A stretch of DNA of 64,000 nt. Source: JANQMY01 sp965227095. GTDB lineage: Bacteria; Pseudomonadota; Alphaproteobacteria; JANQMY01. Under the pieces are notes generated by a model. That model made no database searches. It was not told where the DNA came from and saw nothing but the letters and a program-made list of their open reading frames with translations. Made by a program: the position numbers and the translations under genes. The stretch is taken from NCBI GenBank assembly GCA_965227095.1, contig CBDDFL010000001.1, positions 1,488,001-1,552,000 of the forward strand, read 5' to 3'. Positions 12,643-21,400 of the stretch are shown one piece after another; positions within the stretch are counted from its first letter, which is position 1; each line of letters opens with the position of its first letter.

Positions 12643-14019
12643 CTACGCCGTGACGGCTGTTCGTCTTGCCCGGCGCCTCTCAAGCGCATTGCGCATCCGG
12701 GTGTGCCGTTCTTCCGTTATCGGATATTTGTAGGCGACAAATGCGGCAATGATAAAGAATACCGGCGGACCCAGAGCGTAAACCAGTCTCAATCCAATCA
12801 GTTTTTCCGGTGAATTTACCGCGCCGGGGGTGGCGTCGAAACCAATGAGCGCCAGCGCAGATAAGGACAGCCACGGTCCGATCGACAAGGCGATCTTGAG
12901 AGTGAATGACCAGGCGGCGAAAAACCATGCCGCACGATCTTCACCCGTCCGCATGGTGTCCAGGTCAATCACGTCCGCCTTCATTGAATGGGGAAGCGTT
13001 GAAAACGATCCGCCAGCAAACCCGGTGATCGCGGCAACCGGCAACATCCAATAAAAATCGCCGGCACCGAGAAGCAAGTACAAAGGACTGAAAAACGGAT
13101 AGACCAAGAGCGAAACGATCCATGCTTTGTGTTTGCCAATTTGTTTCGAAAGCCAAAGCCAAAAGGGAACGCCGCACAAGCTTGCGGTGAAAAACACCAA
13201 CAGCATAAGGATGCTGCCGTCTTCTTCCTGTAAAACGCCCCGAATAAAGAAGACGATTGTTGCGGTTCCGAAAGCAATCCCGGTGAATTGGAAGAAAAAA
13301 GCGATCACCAATCGTTTGAATGGCCCGTTGGTGAGCATCACGCGCATGCCTTTGAGAAGGGGCATGCTGACCGGTTGAACATCTGTCCGTTCCGGCACCT
13401 GCCACACGGTGAGGCCAACGCACAGCGGTAACAACACCAGCATGATTGTCCCGATAATGGCGACAACAGCCGGTGTTCCGCCCAGTCCGAAAAATATCAG
13501 GGCCAAAACCGGAACAAGTTTGCTCAGTACACTGGCCGCAAGACCCAACCCTGCGCGCCATCCGACAATCGATGAGCGTTCATGATAGTCGGCTGACAGT
13601 TCGGCGGCCCAGGCGTAATAGGGGATGAACAACATGGTCCAGCCCAACCAAAACACAATCATCCAGAACAGAAGGTAACTTGCGGTAACGCCGGGACTTG
13701 GAAAGAAAATCATGTACACGGACAACATAAGAATGGGGATCGAGGCGACCATCCAGACACGGCGCCGGCCCCATCTGGTTTCCGTGCGGTCGCTCGCATA
13801 TCCGATGAGCGGATCCAAAACGGCGTCAAATAACCGAGCAAAAAGCCAAACCGTTCCAATGGCCGCGAGGCTCACGCCAAGATCCGCACCATAGTAATTG
13901 GGAATAAAGGCAGAAACAGGCAGCGATGCCACCTGTATGGGCATGTCTGTTAAGCCGTAGAAGAACTTTGTTCTTCTTGGCAGGTGAGCGTTCGCCTCCG
14001 GAACGTCCGCTTGAGCCAC
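12643..14019 (-). CDS. MFS transporter of the glycoside-pentoside-hexuronide:cation symporter type
   Basis: 458 residues with about twelve hydrophobic segments. The N-terminal FFYGLTDMP, the D-x-x-x-D-P-L-I-G stretch after the second segment (FDAVLDPLIGYASDRT) and RWGRRRVWM are typical of GPH symporters such as MelB-like proteins, which bring sugars or related solutes in with a cation. The start is GTG at 14019, with only a weak ribosome binding site. The C-terminus is short and basic. The substrate cannot be told from sequence. Confidence 0.85.
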   Translation of the reverse strand: MAQADVPEANAHLPRRTKFFYGLTDMPIQVASLPVSAFIPNYYGADLGVSLAAIGTVWLFARLFDAVLDPLIGYASDRTETRWGRRRVWMVASIPILMLSVYMIFFPSPGVTASYLLFWMIVFWLGWTMLFIPYYAWAAELSADYHERSSIVGWRAGLGLAASVLSKLVPVLALIFFGLGGTPAVVAIIGTIMLVLLPLCVGLTVWQVPERTDVQPVSMPLLKGMRVMLTNGPFKRLVIAFFFQFTGIAFGTATIVFFIRGVLQEEDGSILMLLVFFTASLCGVPFWLWLSKQIGKHKAWIVSLLVYPFFSPLYLLLGAGDFYWMLPVAAITGFAGGSFSTLPHSMKADVIDLDTMRTGEDRAAWFFAAWSFTLKIALSIGPWLSLSALALIGFDATPGAVNSPEKLIGLRLVYALGPPVFFIIAAFVAYKYPITEERHTRMRNALERRRARRTAVTA

Positions 14020-14290
14020 GTTGTTTTGATCCGTGCCATTTCTCTTTTGAGAGTGAGCGTATCATGGGTGATGACGAAGAGAGAGACGTACCGGCGCATT
14101 TTGGTGTTTGGAAGACCGGAAAACGGTCTGAAAAAGTCACCTCTGCAACAAGATGAAGTTTGGTTGCATGAAGTGAGCCGCACAGACCCGAGGGGGACTT
14201 GGTGTCAGTGCGTCGGTGCTGAGGGTTACCTCCGAAGAAGACATTCGAAACTAATCAACGTAGAGGTGAATTCGCGATCGGAGAGGTTTT

Positions 14291-16063
14291 TCAAGGCGAC
14301 GTCCCGCTACCTTTGCCGGTGGGGGTGGAGGCGCGGTCCGCACAAGCGGAGTCAAGGTCTCGGATGGCTTCATACTGATGCAGATAGACCTTGCCGGTGA
14401 GGTGTTCCAAGAAATCCGTACGTTTCAAGCGATCCATCACAGGGCCTTTAACTTCTGACAGATGAAGCTTGATATCCGCATCGCGGAGGCGTTCATTGAT
14501 CGCCTCAAGGCTTTCGAGTCCGCTGGTGTCGATATGATTAACGGCGGGACACATGAGAACCAAGTGTTTCAAGTCTGGTTTTTGTGAAATCAAGTCATAT
14601 ACGGTGTCTTCTAAAAATCGCGCATTTGCAAAGTATAGGCTCTCATCGACCCGTACCGTCAATGCGCAGTCACTGGTGACTACATCGTGCCGGTCGATGT
14701 TTCTAAAATGCTCCGTACCAGGAACCTGTCCGACAATCGCGAAATGGGGCCGGCTTGTATTATAGAGATGCAGGAAAATCGATAAAAACACGCCAACGGT
14801 TACCCCCAGCTCGACGCCAATGAACAGCGTCACCAAAATGGTTGCGGCCATGGCCGCGAAATCATGTGTCGAATAGACCCACGCGCGCCCGATAGCCTCA
14901 AAGTCGATCAGTGTGAGAACCGCGACAATAATGGTTGCCGCAAGCACCGCCTTGGGAAGGAAGAACAGGTAGGGTGTCAAAAACAGCGCCGCGAGCGCGA
15001 TGCCAATTGCGGTGAAGGCACCAGCGGCCGGTGTTTCGGCGCCGGCATCGAAGTTCACGGCAGACCGCGCGAAGCCGCCGGTGACTGGGTAACCACCCGA
15101 CACACCCGCCGCCACGCTGGCGGCGCCCAGGCCAATTAGTTCTTGGTCGGGATCAATGCGTTGGCGGCGTTTTGCGGCCAGTGTTTGGGCAACGGAAACG
15201 GATTCGACGAAACCAAGAATGCTGAGAAGAGCGGCGGATCCCAGGAGGGATTGCCACAAATCCAAATCGAACCCGGGCAGGGCCAGTTCCGGTAATCCCG
15301 TGGGGATTGCGCCCACGATGCGCACCCCCTGTTGATCAAGACCCAACAAGGCGACCGCCGCGATGCCGGCGACCACCGCGAAAACGGGACCGGTGCGCGC
15401 CACCATGCCAGCGAGGCGTTCGGTAAGACCAAGGGCTTTGAGAACCGGCTTAAGCCCGTTCCGGACCCAAAACAGGAACCCGACAGCGCTTAGTCCAATG
15501 ATCAGGGTGGGTATGTTCGTTTCCCCGATATTTAGAGAGAGCGATGTGAGGATCTCCAACAAATTATGTCCGTGTCCATCAACGCCCATAAGATGTTTAA
15601 TCTGACTGGCGGCAATGATGATGCCCGACGCCGTGATGAAACCAGAGATCACGGGGTGACTTAGAAAATTGGCCAGGAATCCAAGTCTAAGAAGACCGAG
15701 CAAGATCAAAATCAATCCGGATAAGAATGCCAACAGCAATGCCGCGGCGATGTATTCGGGTGTTCCTTGGGCCGCGATTTTACCGGCAGCGGCGGCGGTC
15801 ATAAGAGAGAGGACCGCGACCGGTCCTACTGCGAGGGTGCGGCTTGTTCCAAACAGTGCATAGGCGATAAGCGGAAGGATGGAGGCGTAAAGCCCCACCT
15901 GGGGCGGCAATCCCGCCAGCAGGGCATAGGCCAGCGATTGCGGAATGAGCATGATCGATACGATCACCGCCGCCACTAAATCATTGGCAAATGTGTCTCC
16001 GCGATAGGTTTTGCCCCATTCCAAAATGGGGAGATATGTGGACAAGCTTCGCACGTGCCCCAC
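14291..16063 (-). CDS. SulP family anion permease with STAS domain
   Basis: 590 residues. The N-terminal membrane domain begins with the SulP signature (ANDLVAAVIVSIMLIPQSLAYALLAGLPPQVGLYAS region, motif IPQSLAYA) and has the multi-segment SLC26 fold. A cytoplasmic STAS domain follows at about 450-570, with HIDTSGLESL. SulP proteins move sulfate, bicarbonate or other anions. It is the last gene of the sulfide-handling cluster, 73 bases after the SQR fusion. Export of sulfate or sulfite formed by persulfide oxidation, or sulfur oxyanion exchange, is therefore a reasonable inference. Confidence 0.92.
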   Translation of the reverse strand: MGHVRSLSTYLPILEWGKTYRGDTFANDLVAAVIVSIMLIPQSLAYALLAGLPPQVGLYASILPLIAYALFGTSRTLAVGPVAVLSLMTAAAAGKIAAQGTPEYIAAALLLAFLSGLILILLGLLRLGFLANFLSHPVISGFITASGIIIAASQIKHLMGVDGHGHNLLEILTSLSLNIGETNIPTLIIGLSAVGFLFWVRNGLKPVLKALGLTERLAGMVARTGPVFAVVAGIAAVALLGLDQQGVRIVGAIPTGLPELALPGFDLDLWQSLLGSAALLSILGFVESVSVAQTLAAKRRQRIDPDQELIGLGAASVAAGVSGGYPVTGGFARSAVNFDAGAETPAAGAFTAIGIALAALFLTPYLFFLPKAVLAATIIVAVLTLIDFEAIGRAWVYSTHDFAAMAATILVTLFIGVELGVTVGVFLSIFLHLYNTSRPHFAIVGQVPGTEHFRNIDRHDVVTSDCALTVRVDESLYFANARFLEDTVYDLISQKPDLKHLVLMCPAVNHIDTSGLESLEAINERLRDADIKLHLSEVKGPVMDRLKRTDFLEHLTGKVYLHQYEAIRDLDSACADRASTPTGKGSGTSP

Positions 16064-16136
16064 CTAATGACCGATTATTGACGTCATTGAAAACAGGCAT
16101 CCGAATAGTGACCAATTGGGCATGGAATGGCGCGAC

Positions 16137-17873
16137 CTATGCCGCTTTCGCTGACGATCCGTCATCGCAGGCGTCCTGCGCTTCGTGTGCGGTTGGTTGA
16201 TGGGGCAATATTCGGGGGCCCGCCAACCATTCCCTGCCCTTCAGCATTAAGTCAAAATACAGTGTTGGCATGAGTTGTTCTTTTGCAAACCAGCCAAGCC
16301 ATGTGGGCGTCGTTCCATCCAGGAGCCATCTGGGGAAGGTGGGGTCAAGCTTGCCGCCATAGGCAAACTCTGCAAGGACGACTTTACCGCGTTCAACCGT
16401 TAACGGACAGGACCCGTAACCGTTGTAAACAGCGTGAGGAGATTTTCCGTCCAGAACACGCAGCACATTCTCGCTGACGACGGGGGCTTGCTTGCGGATA
16501 GCCGCGGCGGTTTTCGCGTTTGGCGTCGAACTCGCATCGCCAAGTCCGAAAATATTGCCGAACCTTTTATGTTGAAGCGTTTCGCCATCTACATCAATCC
16601 AACCGGTATCGTCAGATAAGGGGCTGTTCTTGATGAAGTCGTGCCCGGTTTGCGGCGGGCAGACATGGATCATATCGAACGGCCGCGTGACGGTTTCGGC
16701 TTTCCCATCCGCGTCCGTGATTTCGAACATTGCTTCTTTCGAAGAGCCATCGACGGCCACCAGTTTTTCATTGAAGTGCAGTTTGGCGCCATAATCCTCA
16801 ACATATTTCATCAGGGCGGGAACGTAATCGGCGACGCCGAAGAGAACACCACCGGCATTGTGAAATGACACGTCAATATCACTCAAAGCACCACGCCGCC
16901 GCCAGGCATCGCACGCCAAATACATTGCTTTTTGAGGGGCACCGGCGCATTTGATTGGCATTGGGGGTTGGGTGAACAGCGCTCGGCCTCCGCGCATCGA
17001 ATTCACGAGTTCCCAGGTATAGGGCGCCATATCGAAAAGATAATTCGACGTAACGCCGTTCTTGCCAAGCGTCTCCTTAAGGCCCTCAATCCCATCCCAG
17101 TTTAGCTTCAGGCCAGGCGCCGCGACCAGCACTCGGTATCTGACGCGTTCGCCGTCCTCTAAAATCACCTGGTTTCTTTCAGGCTCGAACGCAGCACATG
17201 CGGCGTGAATCCATTGGACGGATTTAGGCATCAACCCCGCCATTTGGCGTTCGGTTTGTTCGCGTTTAAACACGCCGCCGCCGACCAAGGTCCACCCCGG
17301 CTGATAGTAATGCTGCGTACGCGGTTCAATGATGGCGACAGAGACGTTTTTTCGCCGCTTCAAGATACTGGAGGCGGCTGAAATGCCCCCGGCGCCGCCG
17401 CCGATGATGACCACATCGTAGATTTTGCTCGTACTGGGAAGCGTACTGATTGTTTGATCAGCCGAGTTTAGGCGGTCGGTGAGACCTGAGAGGTCGTAAC
17501 CAGCTTCCTGCGTGGTCGCCAGGATGGCCTCGCTTGACAGATGGCTTGCCTGTGACAATGCCCAGAGCGTCGCCGAGCGCGTTCCGGTTCGGCAATACGC
17601 AAGAATCGGTGCTGGCATGTCCCGCATTGCGGATCGAAACGCATCTACGTTTTCGTCCGTCACGCTGCCAGGGACGATCGGAATATATCGGACGGCGAGA
17701 CCAAGCCCATTCGCCGTCTCTTCAATTTCTTGATGGTTGGGTTGGTCGTCACTTTCCCCATCGGGCCGATTGATGATGATAGAGCGGAACCCCTGTGAGG
17801 CGGCAATGCCCACATCTTGTGGGCTGATTTGAGGAGAGACCGACAAATCAGGAGCGATTTTTTTAATGTCCAT
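16137..17873 (-). CDS. DUF442 sulfurtransferase/phosphatase-like domain fused to sulfide:quinone oxidoreductase-like flavoprotein
   Basis: 578 residues. Residues 1-140 form a DUF442 (Blh N-domain, dual-specificity-phosphatase-like) module with the cysteine loop YCRTGTRS (C94). From 150 on there is an FAD-binding oxidoreductase, with VVIIGGGAGG at 154-163 as the dinucleotide site. It carries SQR-type cysteines in PIKCAGAPQKAMYLAC and GYGSCPL and the FAD-binding GLGDAS. The enzyme should oxidise sulfide to persulfide at the membrane and pass electrons to quinone. The fused DUF442 may accept or transfer the sulfane sulfur. It begins 25 bases after the MBL dioxygenase gene, in the same operon. 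Confidence 0.9.
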   Translation of the reverse strand: MDIKKIAPDLSVSPQISPQDVGIAASQGFRSIIINRPDGESDDQPNHQEIEETANGLGLAVRYIPIVPGSVTDENVDAFRSAMRDMPAPILAYCRTGTRSATLWALSQASHLSSEAILATTQEAGYDLSGLTDRLNSADQTISTLPSTSKIYDVVIIGGGAGGISAASSILKRRKNVSVAIIEPRTQHYYQPGWTLVGGGVFKREQTERQMAGLMPKSVQWIHAACAAFEPERNQVILEDGERVRYRVLVAAPGLKLNWDGIEGLKETLGKNGVTSNYLFDMAPYTWELVNSMRGGRALFTQPPMPIKCAGAPQKAMYLACDAWRRRGALSDIDVSFHNAGGVLFGVADYVPALMKYVEDYGAKLHFNEKLVAVDGSSKEAMFEITDADGKAETVTRPFDMIHVCPPQTGHDFIKNSPLSDDTGWIDVDGETLQHKRFGNIFGLGDASSTPNAKTAAAIRKQAPVVSENVLRVLDGKSPHAVYNGYGSCPLTVERGKVVLAEFAYGGKLDPTFPRWLLDGTTPTWLGWFAKEQLMPTLYFDLMLKGREWLAGPRILPHQPTAHEAQDACDDGSSAKAA

Positions 17874-17898
17874 TGTTTCGACCCTTTATTGGTTCTTC

Positions 17899-18765
17899 TT
17901 AGAGCGCATCCACCGGGATCTTTAAATAACGCGTACCGTTACTTTCGGCCGGTGGCATTTGGCCTGCGCGCATGTTGACCTGCACAGACGGCAGAATGAG
18001 CGTTGGCATGTCTAGTGTCGCATCTCGTTGTTCGCGCATTTTCACAAAGTCTTCTTCCGAAACACCGTCATGCACATGGATGTTTTGGGCGCGTTCTTCG
18101 GCAACGGTGGTTTCCCATGCATAAGTGTCACGTCCAGGGGCTTGATAGTCATGGCACATAAACAGTCGTGTTTCCGGCGGAAGCAGGAAGAGTTTCTGGA
18201 TCGATTGGTAAAGAGTGCGGGCATCACCCCCCGGAAAGTCCGTACGGGCCGTACCAAAGTCGGGCATAAAAAGCGTATCTCCGACAAAGGCGGCATCACC
18301 AATCACATAGGTCATGCAGGCGGGAGTGTGGCCGGGTGTATGTATCGCCCGTGCCCTGAGTTCCCCAATGGCGAACGCGTCGCCATCATTGAGGAGGGTA
18401 TCGAATTGGCTTCCGTCGCGTCTGAAGTCCTGTTCGGCATTGAAGACATCTCCAAAGATGGCCTGAACATCCGTAATATGGTTGCCGATGGCGATCTGAC
18501 CGCCGAGCTGACTTTTTAAATAGGGGGCCGCGGACAGGTGATCCGCATGCACATGAGTTTCGAGAATCCATTGAAGGGTCAGGTTTCTATTTTGAATGTA
18601 TTTTATGATTGCGTCAGCCGAATGCCGGTTTGTGCGTCCGGACGCGGGATCATAATCAAGAACTGAGTCGACCACGGCACATGAGCCCGTGGTCGGATCT
18701 TCAACAACATAGCTAACCGTATAGGTGGCTTCGTCGAAGAATGCTTCTACATTCGGTTTTGTCAT
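17899..18765 (-). CDS. MBL-fold persulfide dioxygenase-like enzyme (ETHE1/Blh type)
   Basis: 288 residues. The metal-binding motif THVHADH (H71, H73, D75, H76) is followed by TPGHTPACMTYVIGD, GDTLFMPDFGTARTDFPGG and the distal MCHDYQ histidine. This is the pattern of ETHE1-type persulfide dioxygenases, which convert glutathione persulfide to sulfite with a single iron. It lacks the DUF442 domain that precedes this fold in Blh proteins; that domain is fused to the SQR next door. ATG at 18765 behind AGAGGAC. It lies third in the operon, 69 bases after the ArsR gene. Confidence 0.9.
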   Translation of the reverse strand: MTKPNVEAFFDEATYTVSYVVEDPTTGSCAVVDSVLDYDPASGRTNRHSADAIIKYIQNRNLTLQWILETHVHADHLSAAPYLKSQLGGQIAIGNHITDVQAIFGDVFNAEQDFRRDGSQFDTLLNDGDAFAIGELRARAIHTPGHTPACMTYVIGDAAFVGDTLFMPDFGTARTDFPGGDARTLYQSIQKLFLLPPETRLFMCHDYQAPGRDTYAWETTVAEERAQNIHVHDGVSEEDFVKMREQRDATLDMPTLILPSVQVNMRAGQMPPAESNGTRYLKIPVDAL

Positions 18766-18834
18766 GATGATGTCCTCTGAGTGCTGATTCTTCCACGTAG
18801 AAATGCGAAAGTTCCATCAAAGAATGTTTTGACC

Positions 18835-19266
18835 TTAAGAGTCGTCATGAAAGTCCTCACCAAGCGCTGGTCCCGTGCGGGCAAAAACCCCAAAGCCACC
18901 TTGTTGCTGGGGAGGCGTGGGACGCGACGGCGTCGACAAGGTGTCTTTGGGGGGGTGCGGGATAGGTTTTTTGAGAAAGATCGAGCACATTGCATCGATC
19001 AGTTTCTCAACACGCTCGTCCGCTAACCGATAAAAAACCACTTTCGACGCACGCCGCGTGTTGAGAATGCCTTCTTCGCGGAGTTTCGCCAGTTCGCGCG
19101 ATAGCCGAGGTTGCCGAATGCCCAATGTTGTTTCGATATCGCCGACCGCCATCTCTTGGTCGCGCAATTGGCAACAGATCATCAGTCGGGCGGGGTGCGC
19201 GAGCGCTTTTAAGAGTAAAGACGCTTCATTGGCAACCGGTTGCATTTGCGCGACGTCAGGTGTCAT
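18835..19266 (-). CDS. ArsR-family repressor, SqrR/BigR-like persulfide sensor
   Basis: 143 residues from the ATG at 19266, which overlaps the peroxiredoxin stop as ATGA and so indicates translational coupling. The winged-helix domain (LLKALAHPARLMICCQL, then IRQPRLSRELAKLREEGIL) is of the SqrR/BigR kind. Cysteines sit in helix alpha2 (C31/C32) and alpha5 (C94), the spacing used by SqrR and BigR to form a tetrasulfide or disulfide with reactive sulfur. The tail from about residue 103 is proline-rich and probably disordered. It likely represses its own operon until sulfide accumulates. A candidate operator is at 19965-19979. Confidence 0.87.
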   Translation of the reverse strand: MTPDVAQMQPVANEASLLLKALAHPARLMICCQLRDQEMAVGDIETTLGIRQPRLSRELAKLREEGILNTRRASKVVFYRLADERVEKLIDAMCSIFLKKPIPHPPKDTLSTPSRPTPPQQQGGFGVFARTGPALGEDFHDDS

Positions 19267-19934
19267 TGGTTCGCCCCATTTACTTCGGTGAAATACCAAC
19301 TCCTATTCGCCTCTTGGTGCGTCTCTCGATCGATGATTTCACTTTCCGTGACGGGAGGTGGCAGCACAGTGCGATCACCTGGACGCCAGCCTTCAGGTGT
19401 TGCAACTGTGTTTGCGTCGGCTTCTTGAAGTGCCGACAGTACACGGAGGACTTCGTCCGCCGACCGACCGATATTCATCGGATAGTGAATGATCGCTCGG
19501 ATGATTCCGTGAGGGTCAATGAAAAACAGAGACCGTACGGTGGCGGTGCTTGTTGATTGGTCGTGAATCATCCCGTAGGCACGTGCCACGGCCATTGATA
19601 TGTCTTCAATGATGGGGAACGTGATCTGGACGCCGAACCTGTCCTTTAGATCGTTGACCCATGCCAGATGGGCAAAAACACTGTCTACGGATAGCCCCAA
19701 TAAATCGGTATTCAGGGCTTTGAAATGAGGCGCGGCTTTCTGAAAGGCAATGAATTCGGACGTGCACACAGGGGTGAAATCTGCCGGATGCGAAAATAGC
19801 ACAAGCCACCGACCGCGGTAGTCAGACAGCCGCACCGTGCCATGGGTGGTCCGAGCTTCGAAATCGGGCGCTTCACAATCGATCTCGGCGATCTGTGGGG
19901 GCTCAATGACGGTTGGCTGCTCGTTTAGAGACAT
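19263..19934 (-). CDS. 1-Cys (Prx6-type) peroxiredoxin
   Basis: 223 residues. The peroxidatic motif PADFTPVCTSE carries C57. The C-terminal half has the Prx6-type extension with RSLFFIDPHGIIRAI, NIGRS and a long tail with GWRPGD. These enzymes reduce hydrogen peroxide and organic peroxides, and some can act on persulfides. It is the first gene of the sulfide operon and overlaps the ArsR start by four bases. Its placement suggests it handles peroxide or polysulfide stress that accompanies sulfide oxidation. Confidence 0.92.
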   Translation of the reverse strand: MSLNEQPTVIEPPQIAEIDCEAPDFEARTTHGTVRLSDYRGRWLVLFSHPADFTPVCTSEFIAFQKAAPHFKALNTDLLGLSVDSVFAHLAWVNDLKDRFGVQITFPIIEDISMAVARAYGMIHDQSTSTATVRSLFFIDPHGIIRAIIHYPMNIGRSADEVLRVLSALQEADANTVATPEGWRPGDRTVLPPPVTESEIIDRETHQEANRSWYFTEVNGANQ

Positions 19935-19964
19935 ACAGGCTCCGTAAATACAATAAACAGATTA

Positions 19965-19979
19965 CACTTTACATAAGTG
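19965..19979 (-). promoter_or_regulatory. Candidate operator of the sulfide operon
   Basis: CACTT-TACAT-AAGTG is a perfect 5-5-5 inverted repeat 31 bases upstream of the first gene of the operon, in a 112-base intergenic gap. Its size and place suit an ArsR-family dimer, and the coupled SqrR/BigR-like regulator is the obvious candidate. It is not identical to the BigR boxes I know, so this is inference. Confidence 0.4.
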
Positions 19980-20046
19980 ATAATTATGAAAGATGAGTCA
20001 AGACCAATTTAGCGGTATAGAGCTCACCTTGGCGATGTAAGGGGGG

Positions 20047-21246
20047 CTAATCCGCAGAATTCGGGCGTTTTTGGCCTTTGGATTGAGAGGCCGTTTCTGT
20101 TTGGCGTAGGGCAATTCGCGTCGAAAGTGGCCCCAACAATTCGAAAAGAACCGTCCCGGTCAATGCGATCGCTAAGATGGAGGGCCCCAATTCGGGGAAC
20201 TCCCGCGCGGCGATCAACGCCATGCCGATGGCGACGCCGGCCTGTGGCAACAAGGCGGTGCCAATCCAATTCCGATGCGATCTAGGCAGTCCGGACAGAA
20301 CGCCTCCGCCCCATCCACCCGCTAGGCGCCCGATGATCCGAAAAAACACATAACCCGCCCCAAACCACCCAGCGGTCCAAACATATGAGAAGTCGAGGTT
20401 AGCGCCGGCCAGCACAAAGAAAACGGTCAGAAATGGCCATTCAAAATGTTCTATTTCCCGAAACGCGTAACGATGATGAGTGGCAAGATTTGCGGTCAGC
20501 GCCCCGGCGATCGTGCCGGCGAGCAAATAGGATGTTTCCAGCCACAGGGCGAGACCGGCGCATAAAAACACAAAGCCGATGGCCTCCAATTGGCTTGGCC
20601 TGCCCGGTTTCAGCCGTCCTGTAAGGAAAGCGGCGGGGATGCCGATCGCTACGCCAAGAGCGATCGCGCCGCCGAGATCGCTGAATAGGCTGAACCAGGC
20701 GGACATTCCATCGAGGTGCAAGACAAACGCCGCAAGCGCGACCGCAACACTGAAGAGAACCAGCCCCCACACATCGTCAATCGCCACCAACCCCAATAGC
20801 AGGTCCCGAAAGTCGCCTTTTGCGCCGGTCTCGGCCACTACATCCTGAGTTGCCGCGGGCGCAGTCGCCGTTGCGATCGCCCCGAGTAACAGGGCTAAGG
20901 CAAGCGGTGCGCCAAGCCATAACAGGCCGATCGTAACGCTGGCCGCTGTCGCCAAAACAACGGACAAAGACACGATGAGAATGTGGCTTCCGTGGCGCTG
21001 TAATTTCTGCCGCGACAGTTCATTGCCCAATAGAAAAGCAACCATGGTGAGGGCAATGACGGCGACCAAATCGGTCGCATCGCGTACGGCTTGTGGAATC
21101 AGTCCAAAGCCACTTGGACCCGCCAAGACGCCCAACAACACCAACAGTGTGACGCGGGGAAGGCCGGTACGGCGGCCCACATTGTCCAGCAGAAGGCTGG
21201 CCAGCAGAATACCGCCCACACCAACAAGAAACTGGACCGAATCCAC
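20047..21246 (-). CDS. Cation:proton antiporter (CPA2-like)
   Basis: 399 residues and about twelve to thirteen membrane segments. It starts VGGILLASLLLDNVGRRTGL and includes the VLLGVLAGPSGFGL stretch near the N-terminus and acidic membrane residues in the AIDDVWGLVLFS helix, as in sodium(potassium)/proton exchangers of the CPA2 group. There is no cytoplasmic TrkA-N domain, so it is the short form. It lies upstream of, and on the same strand as, the sulfide operon, with a 112-base gap that holds a separate candidate operator. I treat it as a separate unit. Confidence 0.86.
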   Translation of the reverse strand: MDSVQFLVGVGGILLASLLLDNVGRRTGLPRVTLLVLLGVLAGPSGFGLIPQAVRDATDLVAVIALTMVAFLLGNELSRQKLQRHGSHILIVSLSVVLATAASVTIGLLWLGAPLALALLLGAIATATAPAATQDVVAETGAKGDFRDLLLGLVAIDDVWGLVLFSVAVALAAFVLHLDGMSAWFSLFSDLGGAIALGVAIGIPAAFLTGRLKPGRPSQLEAIGFVFLCAGLALWLETSYLLAGTIAGALTANLATHHRYAFREIEHFEWPFLTVFFVLAGANLDFSYVWTAGWFGAGYVFFRIIGRLAGGWGGGVLSGLPRSHRNWIGTALLPQAGVAIGMALIAAREFPELGPSILAIALTGTVLFELLGPLSTRIALRQTETASQSKGQKRPNSAD

Positions 21247-21400
21247 AACACGCCTCCTGCTCGTAACTTTTCAAGCCTCGCCCACGGATGTCACCGTGCG
21301 CGTCCCGCTAATTTTACGCGTGTGACAGCCGGAGAGATTGATTCACGTCAACGAAACACGATTCAATTTGCTCTTTGGTCTGATGTAACAAAGATTAGGG

